64,000 nucleotides of DNA from a bacterium (GTDB taxonomy: Bacteria > Cyanobacteriota > Sericytochromatia > S15B-MN24 > UBA4093), in the NCBI GenBank assembly GCA_017744355.1, contig JAGIBK010000006.1, positions 62,001-126,000 on the forward strand, in the 5' to 3' direction. Of this stretch, positions 43,289 to 51,551 are shown piece by piece. Each line of letters begins with the position of its first letter. Within the stretch, counting starts at the first letter, position 1. Made by a program: the position numbers and the translations under genes. The notes beneath the pieces were generated by a model. It was not told where the DNA came from, searched no databases, and saw only the letters and a program-made list of their open reading frames with translations.

Positions 43289-45513
43289 TGAACGCACGCA
43301 CCCTCGCCCCCACGGCGATCGCCCTCGCCACGACCGTCCTCGTCGCGGCTCCCGCCCTCGCGGCCACCCTCTCGGGCACCGTCAAGGACAAGCAGACCGG
43401 CCGCCCCGTCGCCAACGCCCGCGTCACCGTCGTGGGTCCCGACCGCCGCGCCGAGGTCAAAGCCGACGGCAGCTTCTCGCTCGACGGCCTCAAGCCCGGC
43501 ACCTACCCGGTCAAGGTCGAGGCTCCGGGCTACCTGCCTCTGGTCATCGGCAAGGTCTCCTTCTCGGACGCGCGCCCCGTCCAGCTGAACGCCTCGCTCA
43601 AGGTCGGCACCCTCTCGGCGCCCACCCAGGTGGTCTCGGGCGATCGCCCGGCACGCCTCGCGCAGACCGAAACCAGCCGCCGCTCTTTCACCGCCGAAGA
43701 GGTCCGCAAGGTCGCAGGCGCGCGCAACGATCCCATCCTCGCGGTCACCAACACCGCGGGCGTCAACGCGGGCGGCTTCTCGGGGGCGCCGGTGGTGCGC
43801 GGCGGCGGGCCCAACGACAACCGCTACTACCTGGACAACATCCAGATCGGCAACCCCTTCCACTTCGGCGGCCTGGTCAGCGTCTTCAACGCCAACACCA
43901 TCTCCAAGGTGGACCTCTACACCGGGGCCCTGCCCGCGCGCTTCGGCAACGTCAAGTCGGCCGTCATCGACGTGGAGAGCCGAGCACCCAAGACCGACGC
44001 CCTGCACGGCGTCCTGGACGCGAACCTCCTCTACGCCGAGGGTCTCGTCGAAGGCCCCGTCGTGCCGGGTCTCTCGTTCTCGCTCTCGGGCCGGCGCAGC
44101 TACATGGACTTCCTGGTCGCGAAGCTCGTGCCCAGCTTTACCGTCTTTCCGCGCTTCTCGGACTACCAGGCCAAGGTCTCCCAGCAAACGCCGGGCGACG
44201 GGCGGCTGGATTTCTTGGCCATCGGCTCGTCCGATGCGCTCGCGCTGGTCTTGCCCGACGGCACCATCGGGCGCGGGGTGGGCAGCATCTCGCAGGACGA
44301 CGGCTACCGCAGCACCGGGGCGACCTGGCGCCAGCCCATCGGCGACGGCGCCTCCAATCGCCTGACGATCAACTACCAGGAACCCTTCCAGAACGTGAAG
44401 GTCGGCACCTTCCTGGACATCAGCTCCAACCAGTTCCAGTGGACGATCGCGGACGACGTGGTCGCCCAGCTCAACGACGCCCACCAGCTCCGCACGGGCG
44501 TACGCTACGACACCATCAACTACCTGGAGCGCCGGCTGCAGCCCAAGCTCCCGCCCGGCACCAACCCCTCGACCATCCGGCCCGAGGACATCGATAGCCT
44601 GCCCAAGCTCTCGACCGACACCACGGGCAACCAGAAGGTCTACGGGGCCTACGTCGAAGACGCCTGGAAGGTGGCGCAACCCCTCACCCTCAACCTGGGC
44701 CTGCGCTACGACCGCTTGCAGAGCACGGGCGAGGACAAGGTGGGGCCGCGCCTGGGGGCGACCTGGCGCATGGACGAGGACACCACCTGGCGCCTCGGCT
44801 ATGGCCAGCAGTTCCAGTTCCCCGAGGTCAGCCAGCTGCTGCCCGGCGTCGGCAACCCCAAGCTGACGGCCCCCTTCTCGCGGGACTACGTGGTCGGGCT
44901 GGATCGCCAGCTCACGGACAACCTGCTCGGCAAGTTCGAGCTCTATCACCGAGACCTCTTGTTCCTGGTGACGAACGATCCGTTCAGCAACTTCAGCAAC
45001 GAGGGTTCGGGCTACTCCAACGGCGCCGAGGCGACCCTCGAACTCGCCGAAACGGCCGGGTGGTCGGGCTCGCTCGCCCTCACCTACTCGCGCACTTTCC
45101 GGCAGAACCCGCGGGTCGGTCACATCCCCTACGACTACGACCAGCCCCTCATCGCCAACCTGAACATGGTCGCTCCCAAGGCCTGGGACTGGTCGCCCTC
45201 GCTGCGCCTGCGCTATTCGAGCGGTAGACCCTACACCCCGGTCACGGGCCGCATCCAGAAACCGGACGGCACCTGGGCGCCCGTCAACGGAACGAACAAC
45301 TCAGCCCGCTACCCGGACGGCCTCACCTGGTCGGCACGCGTGGAGCGACCCGCCGGGATGTTCGGTCGCGAGGGGCTGTTCTACTTCGAGGTGACCCAGC
45401 AGCGCGAAGCCCTCGCCATCGACTACGGCAAGGATTACGCGAACTACGCGAACCCCACCTACAACTACGGCATCCCCGCGATTCCCTACATCGGCTACCA
45501 GCTCCGCTTCTGA
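43288..45513 (+). CDS. TonB-dependent outer-membrane receptor with an N-terminal carboxypeptidase-regulatory domain
   Basis: A 741-residue receptor. The signal ends at APALAA. Residues about 28-105 are a carboxypeptidase-regulatory-like domain (GTVKDKQTGRPVANARVTVV). A plug follows (VVRGGGPNDNRYYLDNIQIG, then HFGGLVSVFNANTISKVDLY). The rest is a beta barrel with aromatic-rich strands ending GYQLRF, the barrel end signal. It follows tonB with a 1-base overlap, so the four genes make one system. Ligand unknown; no siderophore or vitamin gene is next to it. Confidence 0.9.
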   Translation: MNARTLAPTAIALATTVLVAAPALAATLSGTVKDKQTGRPVANARVTVVGPDRRAEVKADGSFSLDGLKPGTYPVKVEAPGYLPLVIGKVSFSDARPVQLNASLKVGTLSAPTQVVSGDRPARLAQTETSRRSFTAEEVRKVAGARNDPILAVTNTAGVNAGGFSGAPVVRGGGPNDNRYYLDNIQIGNPFHFGGLVSVFNANTISKVDLYTGALPARFGNVKSAVIDVESRAPKTDALHGVLDANLLYAEGLVEGPVVPGLSFSLSGRRSYMDFLVAKLVPSFTVFPRFSDYQAKVSQQTPGDGRLDFLAIGSSDALALVLPDGTIGRGVGSISQDDGYRSTGATWRQPIGDGASNRLTINYQEPFQNVKVGTFLDISSNQFQWTIADDVVAQLNDAHQLRTGVRYDTINYLERRLQPKLPPGTNPSTIRPEDIDSLPKLSTDTTGNQKVYGAYVEDAWKVAQPLTLNLGLRYDRLQSTGEDKVGPRLGATWRMDEDTTWRLGYGQQFQFPEVSQLLPGVGNPKLTAPFSRDYVVGLDRQLTDNLLGKFELYHRDLLFLVTNDPFSNFSNEGSGYSNGAEATLELAETAGWSGSLALTYSRTFRQNPRVGHIPYDYDQPLIANLNMVAPKAWDWSPSLRLRYSSGRPYTPVTGRIQKPDGTWAPVNGTNNSARYPDGLTWSARVERPAGMFGREGLFYFEVTQQREALAIDYGKDYANYANPTYNYGIPAIPYIGYQLRF

Positions 45514-47646
45514 TCAGCCGAGCTGCACTCCCGGGTCATCAGCGGCGCGCGTGAGCGGCAAGGTGAACCAGAAGACGCTGCCCTGGCCGAACGTGCTCTC
45601 CACCCCGATGCTCCCCCCGTGAGCCTCGATCAGGGCCTTGCTGATACTCAGCCCCAGCCCGGTCCCGCTCCCCTTCTTGAGGCCTGCCGGCAACTGGCCG
45701 AAGCGGGTGAACAACTTCGGGAAGTCCTCGGGCGCGATGCCTTCGCCCGTGTCCTCGACCTCGCACCGGACCGCCTCGCCCTCGATGCGCGTCCGCACCT
45801 GGACCCTGCCGCCCGGCGGGGTGAACTTGAGGGCGTTGTTGATCAGGTTGAGAAGGACCTGGCCGATCCGGCGCGCGTCCATCGAGAACAGGAGGGGCTC
45901 CGGGGGAAGGATGCGCTCAAGGCGCACCTGTGCCTGAAGGGCCAGCGGTTGCAGGCTCTCGACGATCTCGTCGACCTTGGAGTAGAAATCGGCCTCCTGA
46001 CACATCAGCCGGAAGGTGCCCGCCTCGATCCGGGCAAAGTCCAGGAGATCGTCCAGCAAAAGCTCCAGGCGCAAGGCGCCGCGCTCGATCTCCGTCACGT
46101 AGCTCCGCTGCAGCGGCGTCAAGGAGCCGCCGAGCTCGTCGGCAAGAAACTCGCTGTACCCCCGGATCGAGGTCAGCGGGGTCCTCAGCTCGTGCGTGAC
46201 GGAGTTGACGAAGTTGCTCTTCAAGCGATCGAGCTCCATCAACTGCTCGAACTGCTCTCGCAGTTGCTGCTCCAGGCGCTTCTGCTCGGTGATGTCCTGG
46301 GCGATCCCGATGACCCGAACCGGGCGATCGCCTTGCTCGAACACGCGCTCCGAGACCCCATGCATCAGGCGGATGGAGCCATCAGGGAGCAACAAGCGGT
46401 AATGCTCGTCAAAAGCCGCCTTGCCAAGCCTGAGGTCCTCCATGCGCTGCCGCAGCCGCTCCCGATCCTCGGGATGGACCCGTTCGAGGAACAGCGATAG
46501 GCTCGGCTTGGCGGCCTCGGGCGAGAGCCCCAGGAGCTCGTACAGCTCGTCGCTCCAGCAGATCGTCTCGTCGGCCAGGACCCACTCCCAGCTTCCGACC
46601 CGGCCGATCTGCTGCGCCTGCTTCAGGCGCAGCTCGCTCTCGTTCAGAACCTGGTTGAGGGCGCTCAACTGGGCGGTTCGCTCCCGGACGCGCTCCTCCA
46701 GGCCGGCGTTGAGACGTCTGATCTCTTGCTCGGCCCGCTTGCGCTCCGTGATGTCCAAGCAGGTGATGACGGCCCCGACGAGCCGATCCCCCTTGCGCTG
46801 GGGGTACGACCAGTACTCCGCGGGAAAACTCGTGCCGTCCTTGCGCCAGAGCACCTCGTCATCGACATGGATCTCATCGCCTCGCCTGACGGCCCGGATG
46901 ATCCGGCACTCTTCCAGCGGAATGGGCTGGCCGTCGGCGCGCGAGTGGTGGACCAGCGCGTGCATGTCCTTGCCCAGCAGCTCCTGCGCATCCGCGTATC
47001 CCAGGATGCGAAGGCTGGCCTGGTTGCAGAAGGTGCAGCGCCCGTCGAGGTCGATGCCGTAGATGGCCTCGGCCGCGGAGTCGAGGATGAGCCTGAGGCT
47101 CGCTGTGCGCTCTGCGACCTGCTCTTCCAGGATCGCCTTTCGCCGGTCCAGCTCCCGCGAGTAGTGGAGGATCCGGAAGTCCCCTTCGATGACCTCCTTA
47201 AGCTGGTCGAGCAGGTCCTGGTTCGCGGTGGTAAAGGCCAGCGGCTGCGTGGAGAGGAGGCACAGGGTCCCGAAGACCGTCTTGTCAGGCCAAAGCAGCG
47301 GCACACCCAGGTAGCTGAGCATGCCCTGGTTGGCGTCCGGCCCCTCTCGCCACTCCGGCGCTTCCAGGGCATCGGCGACCATGAGCGGCGAGCGCGTGGC
47401 CAGCACACGCTCGCAGAAAAGCCCAGCCCCGAGGGCTGTCGTCTTCCCAGGGGGACAACAGGGAAGGGCCTCGCCGCTGCTCGAGACCAGGACTTCGAGG
47501 CGATCCGACCAGACGCGCCGGATTAGCGCAGCGGAGGCCCCGCACGCCTGCGCCGCCACGTCGACGGTCTTCTGCCACTTCTTCAGGTAGAGCGCCGGGA
47601 CCTCGTGTTTGTGGTAGCCTTCACCGAGCGCCCGCGAAGCGCCCAT
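45514..47646 (-). CDS. Hybrid-sensor-type histidine kinase (GAF-PAS-PAS-HisKA-HATPase)
   Basis: A 710-residue cytoplasmic kinase with no membrane helix. Domain order: GAF (about 15-160), a coiled linker, PAS (about 190-310), a coiled linker, PAS/PAC (about 350-460), HisKA with the H-box in NSVTHELRTPLTSIRGYSEF (about 490), then the ATPase domain with NLINNALKFTPPG, VEDTGEGIAPED and GSGTGLGLSISKALIEAHGG. It has no receiver. The ATG at 47646 follows the stop of the GAF gene by 2 bases. A TTG 6 codons upstream is possible but poorly spaced from GGAGG. The response regulator is not adjacent. Confidence 0.9.
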   Translation of the reverse strand: MGASRALGEGYHKHEVPALYLKKWQKTVDVAAQACGASAALIRRVWSDRLEVLVSSSGEALPCCPPGKTTALGAGLFCERVLATRSPLMVADALEAPEWREGPDANQGMLSYLGVPLLWPDKTVFGTLCLLSTQPLAFTTANQDLLDQLKEVIEGDFRILHYSRELDRRKAILEEQVAERTASLRLILDSAAEAIYGIDLDGRCTFCNQASLRILGYADAQELLGKDMHALVHHSRADGQPIPLEECRIIRAVRRGDEIHVDDEVLWRKDGTSFPAEYWSYPQRKGDRLVGAVITCLDITERKRAEQEIRRLNAGLEERVRERTAQLSALNQVLNESELRLKQAQQIGRVGSWEWVLADETICWSDELYELLGLSPEAAKPSLSLFLERVHPEDRERLRQRMEDLRLGKAAFDEHYRLLLPDGSIRLMHGVSERVFEQGDRPVRVIGIAQDITEQKRLEQQLREQFEQLMELDRLKSNFVNSVTHELRTPLTSIRGYSEFLADELGGSLTPLQRSYVTEIERGALRLELLLDDLLDFARIEAGTFRLMCQEADFYSKVDEIVESLQPLALQAQVRLERILPPEPLLFSMDARRIGQVLLNLINNALKFTPPGGRVQVRTRIEGEAVRCEVEDTGEGIAPEDFPKLFTRFGQLPAGLKKGSGTGLGLSISKALIEAHGGSIGVESTFGQGSVFWFTLPLTRAADDPGVQLG

Positions 47647-47648
47647 GG

Positions 47649-48269
47649 TCACTTGATCGGCCAAGCCTCCACCGCCTCCCTGGGAACACGGGGGACAAGG
47701 GCCTCCGTCCTATCACCATCGCGAAGCGCTCGCCCCAGTTCACCGAGCATGGCCTCGATCTTTCCCTCGAGCAGTTTGATTCGCTGTTCGTCGATGCCAC
47801 CGGCATCCGCCGGGTGCAGGATCTTCCGAAAATCGGCCTCGATGACTTCCTTGAAGTGCCAGAGGAGCATCTGATACTGCTCGGAGTAGGTCCGCGTCTT
47901 CGCATCGAGCACGCAGATGGTCCCGAAGATCTCGTCGTCGGGCCAGATCAGGGGAACCCCCAGGTAATTGACCATGTTCAGCTTGAGGTCCGGGTTGTGA
48001 TCCCATGCCGGATCCGCGAGGGCGTTGGGCACCAGGAGCGGTGAGCGCGTGGCCATCACGGTCTCGCAGTAAAGCCCGGTACCGAGCTCGGCCTTCTCAT
48101 GCTCCTCGTAGGGGTTGCTCTCGCCCAGGCTCGCGAGCAGCACCTCGATCTGCTCCGGCCAGACGCGCATGATCAGCGCGGCCGGGACCTCGAAGAGCTC
48201 GGCCAGGATGTCCAGGGTCTTCTGCCACTTGGCGAGGTAGGCCGGAGGAATCTCCTGCGTCGTGTCCAT
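47649..48269 (-). CDS. Stand-alone GAF-domain protein, paralogue of the kinase's GAF
   Basis: A 206-residue soluble protein with one GAF domain (YLAKWQKTLDILAELFEVPA, then YLGVPLIWPDDEIFGTICVL) and a helical tail. The next gene, the kinase, opens with a clear paralogue (YLKKWQKTVDVAAQACGASA, then YLGVPLLWPDKTVFGTLCLL). The GAF gene stops 2 bases before the kinase ATG, so they are co-translated. It may act as a soluble sensor or a decoy for the kinase GAF. A ligand is not evident. A good promoter precedes. Confidence 0.82.
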   Translation of the reverse strand: MDTTQEIPPAYLAKWQKTLDILAELFEVPAALIMRVWPEQIEVLLASLGESNPYEEHEKAELGTGLYCETVMATRSPLLVPNALADPAWDHNPDLKLNMVNYLGVPLIWPDDEIFGTICVLDAKTRTYSEQYQMLLWHFKEVIEADFRKILHPADAGGIDEQRIKLLEGKIEAMLGELGRALRDGDRTEALVPRVPREAVEAWPIK

Positions 48270-48310
48270 GCCCCAACGATCCTTTCACGGCCGGGCCCCA
48301 TGCCGCTCGG

Positions 48311-48339
48311 AGACTACGCCCTCTCCTCACAACAGTCAA
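48311..48339 (-). promoter_or_regulatory. Promoter of the GAF-kinase pair
   Basis: Minus-strand TTGACT (48339-48334), 17 bases, TAGTCT (48316-48311). Confidence 0.7.
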
Positions 48340-48355
48340 GGAACGTAGCGAAGCA

Positions 48356-48904
48356 TCACTGGGCGGCGGGCAAGCCTTCCTGACCGATCTTCTTGGGAGG
48401 CTTCTTGCCCTTGTGGCGGTACTCGTAAGGGGTTTCCGTCAAGCCGTCCCGGGGCGACCAGATGTTGCGCCCGGCCTCGCGGGCCTCGCGCTGGGCGGCC
48501 ACGAACTCGTCGGTGTGCGCCACGTTGGGCGGCGAGGTGTAGAGCATGGCGTAGCCCTGGCGGACCAGTTCGAGGTTCACGAAGGTCTTGCCCACGTAGA
48601 CGTAGCCGAGCACCCGGCCGTAGCGATCGCGCGGCTCCACGTCCGTCTCGACCCGCACCTCCTTGCCCATCACCAGCTTCTGGGTGAAGGCAGAGGCGCG
48701 CGGCCCCCAGGGGACCTGCTTCTTCTCGGGGGTATCGATGCCGACCAGGCGGATGCGCTCCTTGGCGCCATCGACCAGGATCGTGATGGTATCGCCGTCG
48801 GCGACCTTGATGACCTTGCCGCGCAGGGTCTCGGCGGAAGCAGGGAGGGCGAACAAGGCGACGAAGAGCGCCGCGGCGGCAATGGGACGCAGGCGAGAGG
48901 GCAT
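48356..48904 (-). CDS. Secreted thermonuclease-family nuclease
   Basis: A 182-residue exported protein with a signal peptide ending ASAE. It has the staphylococcal-nuclease fold: VIKVADGDTITILVDGAKER, IRLVGIDTPEKKQVPWG and VEPRDRYGRVLGYVYV contain the catalytic Arg and Glu and the second Arg (compare R35, E43 and R87 of the staphylococcal enzyme). It should cut DNA and RNA in a Ca-dependent way outside the cytoplasm. AAAGGAG precedes the ATG. Monocistronic. Confidence 0.9.
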   Translation of the reverse strand: MPSRLRPIAAAALFVALFALPASAETLRGKVIKVADGDTITILVDGAKERIRLVGIDTPEKKQVPWGPRASAFTQKLVMGKEVRVETDVEPRDRYGRVLGYVYVGKTFVNLELVRQGYAMLYTSPPNVAHTDEFVAAQREAREAGRNIWSPRDGLTETPYEYRHKGKKPPKKIGQEGLPAAQ

Positions 48905-48980
48905 GAGGACTCCTTTGACGCGTAAGAAAGGGCTGCTCGTTCTGTACCCGGATCGCGGGCCTTCTCGAAGGCCACGCGGA

Positions 48981-49016
48981 AAAAAAGGGGCCGCCTCAGG
49001 CGAGGCGGCCCTTTAT
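48981..49016 (-). terminator. Terminator after the DHA2 efflux gene
   Basis: AGGGGCCGCCT and AGGCGGCCCTT pair around a short loop. On the minus strand the hairpin is followed by a run of seven T after CCCC. Confidence 0.85.
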
Positions 49017-49021
49017 CAGGC

Positions 49022-50842
49022 TTAGTGCGCCGCGGGCATGCCCGTCGGAGCCTCACCGGGCTTGCCGCCCGGCGCGCCGTGGTGCTTGAGCTCCGCGTTC
49101 GGCAGCAAGAAGATGGCGAACAGCGACAGCAGCACCAGGATGGCCACGTACAGGTAAATCTGACGCATGGCCTCGGTGATGCCGGCGTTGAAGCCTTCCT
49201 TGAGCTTGGCGACGAGCTGGGCGGCCGCCTCGTCGAGGCCCTTGCGCAGCCCCGCGAGGGCCTGGCCTTCGGCCTGGGCGATGGCGCCGTCGAGGCGGGC
49301 CTGCTCAGCGGGCGTCTTGGGCTCGCCGAACTGGGCCTTGAGGGCGGCGGGGATGCCGCCCGGCTGCATCATGGCCTTGCGCTCGGCAGGGACCATGGGG
49401 TTCGCCATGACCTTCTCGTAGGCGGCCTTGTCGCCCTTGATGGCGCCGGCCATGTCGGCGTAGAGGCCGTCGAACTGCGTCTTGATCTTGGCTTCGAGGG
49501 CGCCTGCGTCCTGCATCTGGCCTTCGCCCTGCATCTTGAAGGCCGCAGGGTTCGCGCCTCCCGCCGGCAGGTGCTTGGGGATCTCGGTCTGGAGAGTGGT
49601 GACGAGCACCGAGCCCAGCAGCGCCACGCCCATGGTCGAGCCGACCTGGCGGAAGAACATGTTGGCGCTCGACGCGGTGCCGATGCGCTCGCGCTCGACC
49701 GCGTTCTGGACGGCCAGGGGGTAGAGGGGCATGGAGGGCCCGAAGCCCAGGCCAATGAGCACCATCAGGGTGACGATCTGCCACAAGGGCGTATCGGCCG
49801 TCATGATGAAGTGGAGCGCCGTCACGCAGCCGAGCAGCCACACCGCGCTGATGATCATCAGGTACTTGTAGCGCCCGGTCTTGCTCGCAAGACGCCCCGC
49901 GGTGATGCTGCCCGCCATCATCCCGAAGGAGAGCGGGGTCATGCTGAGGCCCGAGTAGGTGCTCGAGATGCCCTTGACCTGGACCAGGTAGAGGGGCAGG
50001 AAGATGATGGCCCCCATGAAGGCGCCGCCGAAGAAGAAGGCCGCCGCGCTCGCCCAGGTGAAGGTAGGCAGCTTGAACAGGCCCAGGTCGAAGAGGGGCG
50101 CATCACTGCGGCGCTCCGCCCAGATGAACAGGCCGAGCCCCGCCAGGGTGAGGGCGGCCAGGCCGAGGATCTGCACCGAGGTCCAGGCGTAGGTGTGGCC
50201 GCCCCAGCTGATGATGAGCATGAGGGGCACGGTCCAGACCGCGAGGCTGACGGCGCCCAGCACGTCGAAGCGCTGGCGCGAGGGAGGCTCGATGGCCGGC
50301 ATGTGGCGGATGATGAAGTAGAGGGCGATCGCGCCCACCGGCATGTTGATGTAGAACACCCAGCGCCAGCTGATGTGGTCGGTAATGAAGCCGCCGAGCC
50401 ACGGACCGAGGATGCTCGAAATCCCGAAGATGGCGCCGAAGAGGCCCTGGAGCTTGCCGCGCTCGCGCGGGGGGAACATCAGGGCGAAGACGGTGAGGAC
50501 CACGGCGAACAGCGCGCCGCCGCCCAGGCCCTGGATGCCGCGGAAGGCGACCAAAGCCTCCATGTTGGGGGCCGCGCCGCAGAGGGCCGAGCCGAAGAGG
50601 AAGACGACAACCGCCGCCAAGAGCGCCCATTTGCTCACCACCGTCTCGGTCAGGCGCCCGAAGACGGGGCCCGACACGGTCGAGGTGAGCAGGTAGGTGG
50701 TCGCGACCCAGGCGTAGAGGCTGGTGCCGCCCAGCTCGGTGACGATCCGGGGCATGGCGGTCGAGACGATGGTCTGATCCAGGGCGGCCAGGAACATGGC
50801 CATGAAGATGCCGATAAGCGTGAGTTTTTGCTCTCGGGTCAT
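49022..50842 (-). CDS. DHA2-family (14-helix) drug efflux transporter
   Basis: A 606-residue MFS transporter of the EmrB/QacA group. MTREQKLTLIGIFMAMFLAA, then ALDQTIVSTAMPRIVTELGG is the family start with motif D1. GRLTETVVSKWALL is motif A and LGPWLGGFITDHISWRWVFY motif C. About 130 extra residues lie between the 13th and 14th helices (about 455-575). The start at 50842 fits AAGGACGCGT and overlaps the TetR stop by 4 bases, so regulator and pump form one operon. The drug is unknown. Confidence 0.88.
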   Translation of the reverse strand: MTREQKLTLIGIFMAMFLAALDQTIVSTAMPRIVTELGGTSLYAWVATTYLLTSTVSGPVFGRLTETVVSKWALLAAVVVFLFGSALCGAAPNMEALVAFRGIQGLGGGALFAVVLTVFALMFPPRERGKLQGLFGAIFGISSILGPWLGGFITDHISWRWVFYINMPVGAIALYFIIRHMPAIEPPSRQRFDVLGAVSLAVWTVPLMLIISWGGHTYAWTSVQILGLAALTLAGLGLFIWAERRSDAPLFDLGLFKLPTFTWASAAAFFFGGAFMGAIIFLPLYLVQVKGISSTYSGLSMTPLSFGMMAGSITAGRLASKTGRYKYLMIISAVWLLGCVTALHFIMTADTPLWQIVTLMVLIGLGFGPSMPLYPLAVQNAVERERIGTASSANMFFRQVGSTMGVALLGSVLVTTLQTEIPKHLPAGGANPAAFKMQGEGQMQDAGALEAKIKTQFDGLYADMAGAIKGDKAAYEKVMANPMVPAERKAMMQPGGIPAALKAQFGEPKTPAEQARLDGAIAQAEGQALAGLRKGLDEAAAQLVAKLKEGFNAGITEAMRQIYLYVAILVLLSLFAIFLLPNAELKHHGAPGGKPGEAPTGMPAAH

Positions 50843-51453
50843 ACGCGTCCTTCTTGTGAAGAGGGGGAAGAAACAGGGACATGCCACCCCGTGAGGAAGT
50901 GGCGAACGTAGCGTGGAACGTCCATGCGCGTCGGGTCGCCCCACAGGTCCGCCATCAGCACGCGGCTCAAGAGGGGGCCGAGGAAGTCCATGCCGATCTC
51001 GCTCGGATCCCCGGGCTTCAGCTGGCCCAGGGCCTGGTAATGCGCGATGAGGGCGTTCTGCCGCTGGCGGAAGGCCGCGATCTGCGGCGGGGCCGCGTCG
51101 CCTCTGAGCTCCGGGTGCCGGATGATCTCGGGCAGGACGAAGATCTTGCGGTCCCGCGCACCCTTGAAGTGCATCAGGTAGCGCGTGGCGAAGGTGAGCA
51201 GATCCACCTCCACGTCGCCCGTGGGCTCCGGGACCAGATCCTCCAGGGCCGCAAGCGAGCGGTGGCAGGCCGCCTTGACGAGCGCCGCCTTGTTGCCGAA
51301 GTGGCGAAAGAGGGTGAGCTCGGCAACCCCCGCCTGCTGGGCGATCGCCGCCGTGGTGGCCCCCTTGTAGCCGCGCTCGGTCAGCAGTTGCAGGGCCGCT
51401 TCCAGGATGCGCTCGGCGATGGGGTCCAGCTCTGTAAGTAAGTACTTACCCAT
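50839..51453 (-). CDS. TetR-family regulator of the adjacent efflux pump
   Basis: A 204-residue regulator. The HTH is near residues 14-60: RILEAALQLLTERGYKGATT, then AAIAQQAGVAELTLFRHFGN. The C-terminal domain (LTFATRYLMHFKGARDRKIF) is helical and not matched to a ligand. It precedes the pump with a 4-base overlap, so it probably represses its own operon. A perfect 12-bp palindrome overlaps codons 2-6, just after the presumed transcription start, and is a candidate operator. Confidence 0.88.
   Translation of the reverse strand: MGKYLLTELDPIAERILEAALQLLTERGYKGATTAAIAQQAGVAELTLFRHFGNKAALVKAACHRSLAALEDLVPEPTGDVEVDLLTFATRYLMHFKGARDRKIFVLPEIIRHPELRGDAAPPQIAAFRQRQNALIAHYQALGQLKPGDPSEIGMDFLGPLLSRVLMADLWGDPTRMDVPRYVRHFLTGWHVPVSSPSSQEGRV
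51438..51449. promoter_or_regulatory. Palindrome GTAAGTACTTAC at the TetR start
   Basis: A perfect 12-bp palindrome a few bases into the TetR coding sequence. The -10 box of the TetR promoter ends at 51460, so the palindrome covers about +3 to +14 of the transcript, a position where a repressor would block initiation or escape. Confidence 0.5.
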
Positions 51454-51459
51454 CCTTCC

Positions 51460-51489
51460 AATCTAGAGTTTCCGTGCCCTTCGCGTCAA
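51460..51489 (-). promoter_or_regulatory. Promoter of the TetR-efflux operon
   Basis: Minus-strand TTGACG (51489-51484), 18 bases, TAGATT (51465-51460). The ATG begins 6 bases after the -10 box, so the message is probably leaderless, even though GGAAGG lies there. Confidence 0.65.
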
Positions 51490-51508
51490 GACGCATGGCC
51501 CTCTGACG

Positions 51509-51514
51509 TACAAT
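51509..51514 (+). promoter_or_regulatory. TACAAT -10 box of sfsA
   Basis: TACAAT 38 bases before the sfsA ATG. No good -35 hexamer is seen; the region is shared with the divergent TetR promoter. Confidence 0.4.
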
Positions 51515-51551
51515 GGACGTTCTTTCCCCCTTCGCCTTGAGGTCCGACCCG

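Noticed and set aside
43009-45123. A 704-residue minus-strand frame opposite the TonB receptor
   Set aside because: Shadow of the receptor gene; the plus-strand product has a signal peptide, plug and barrel.
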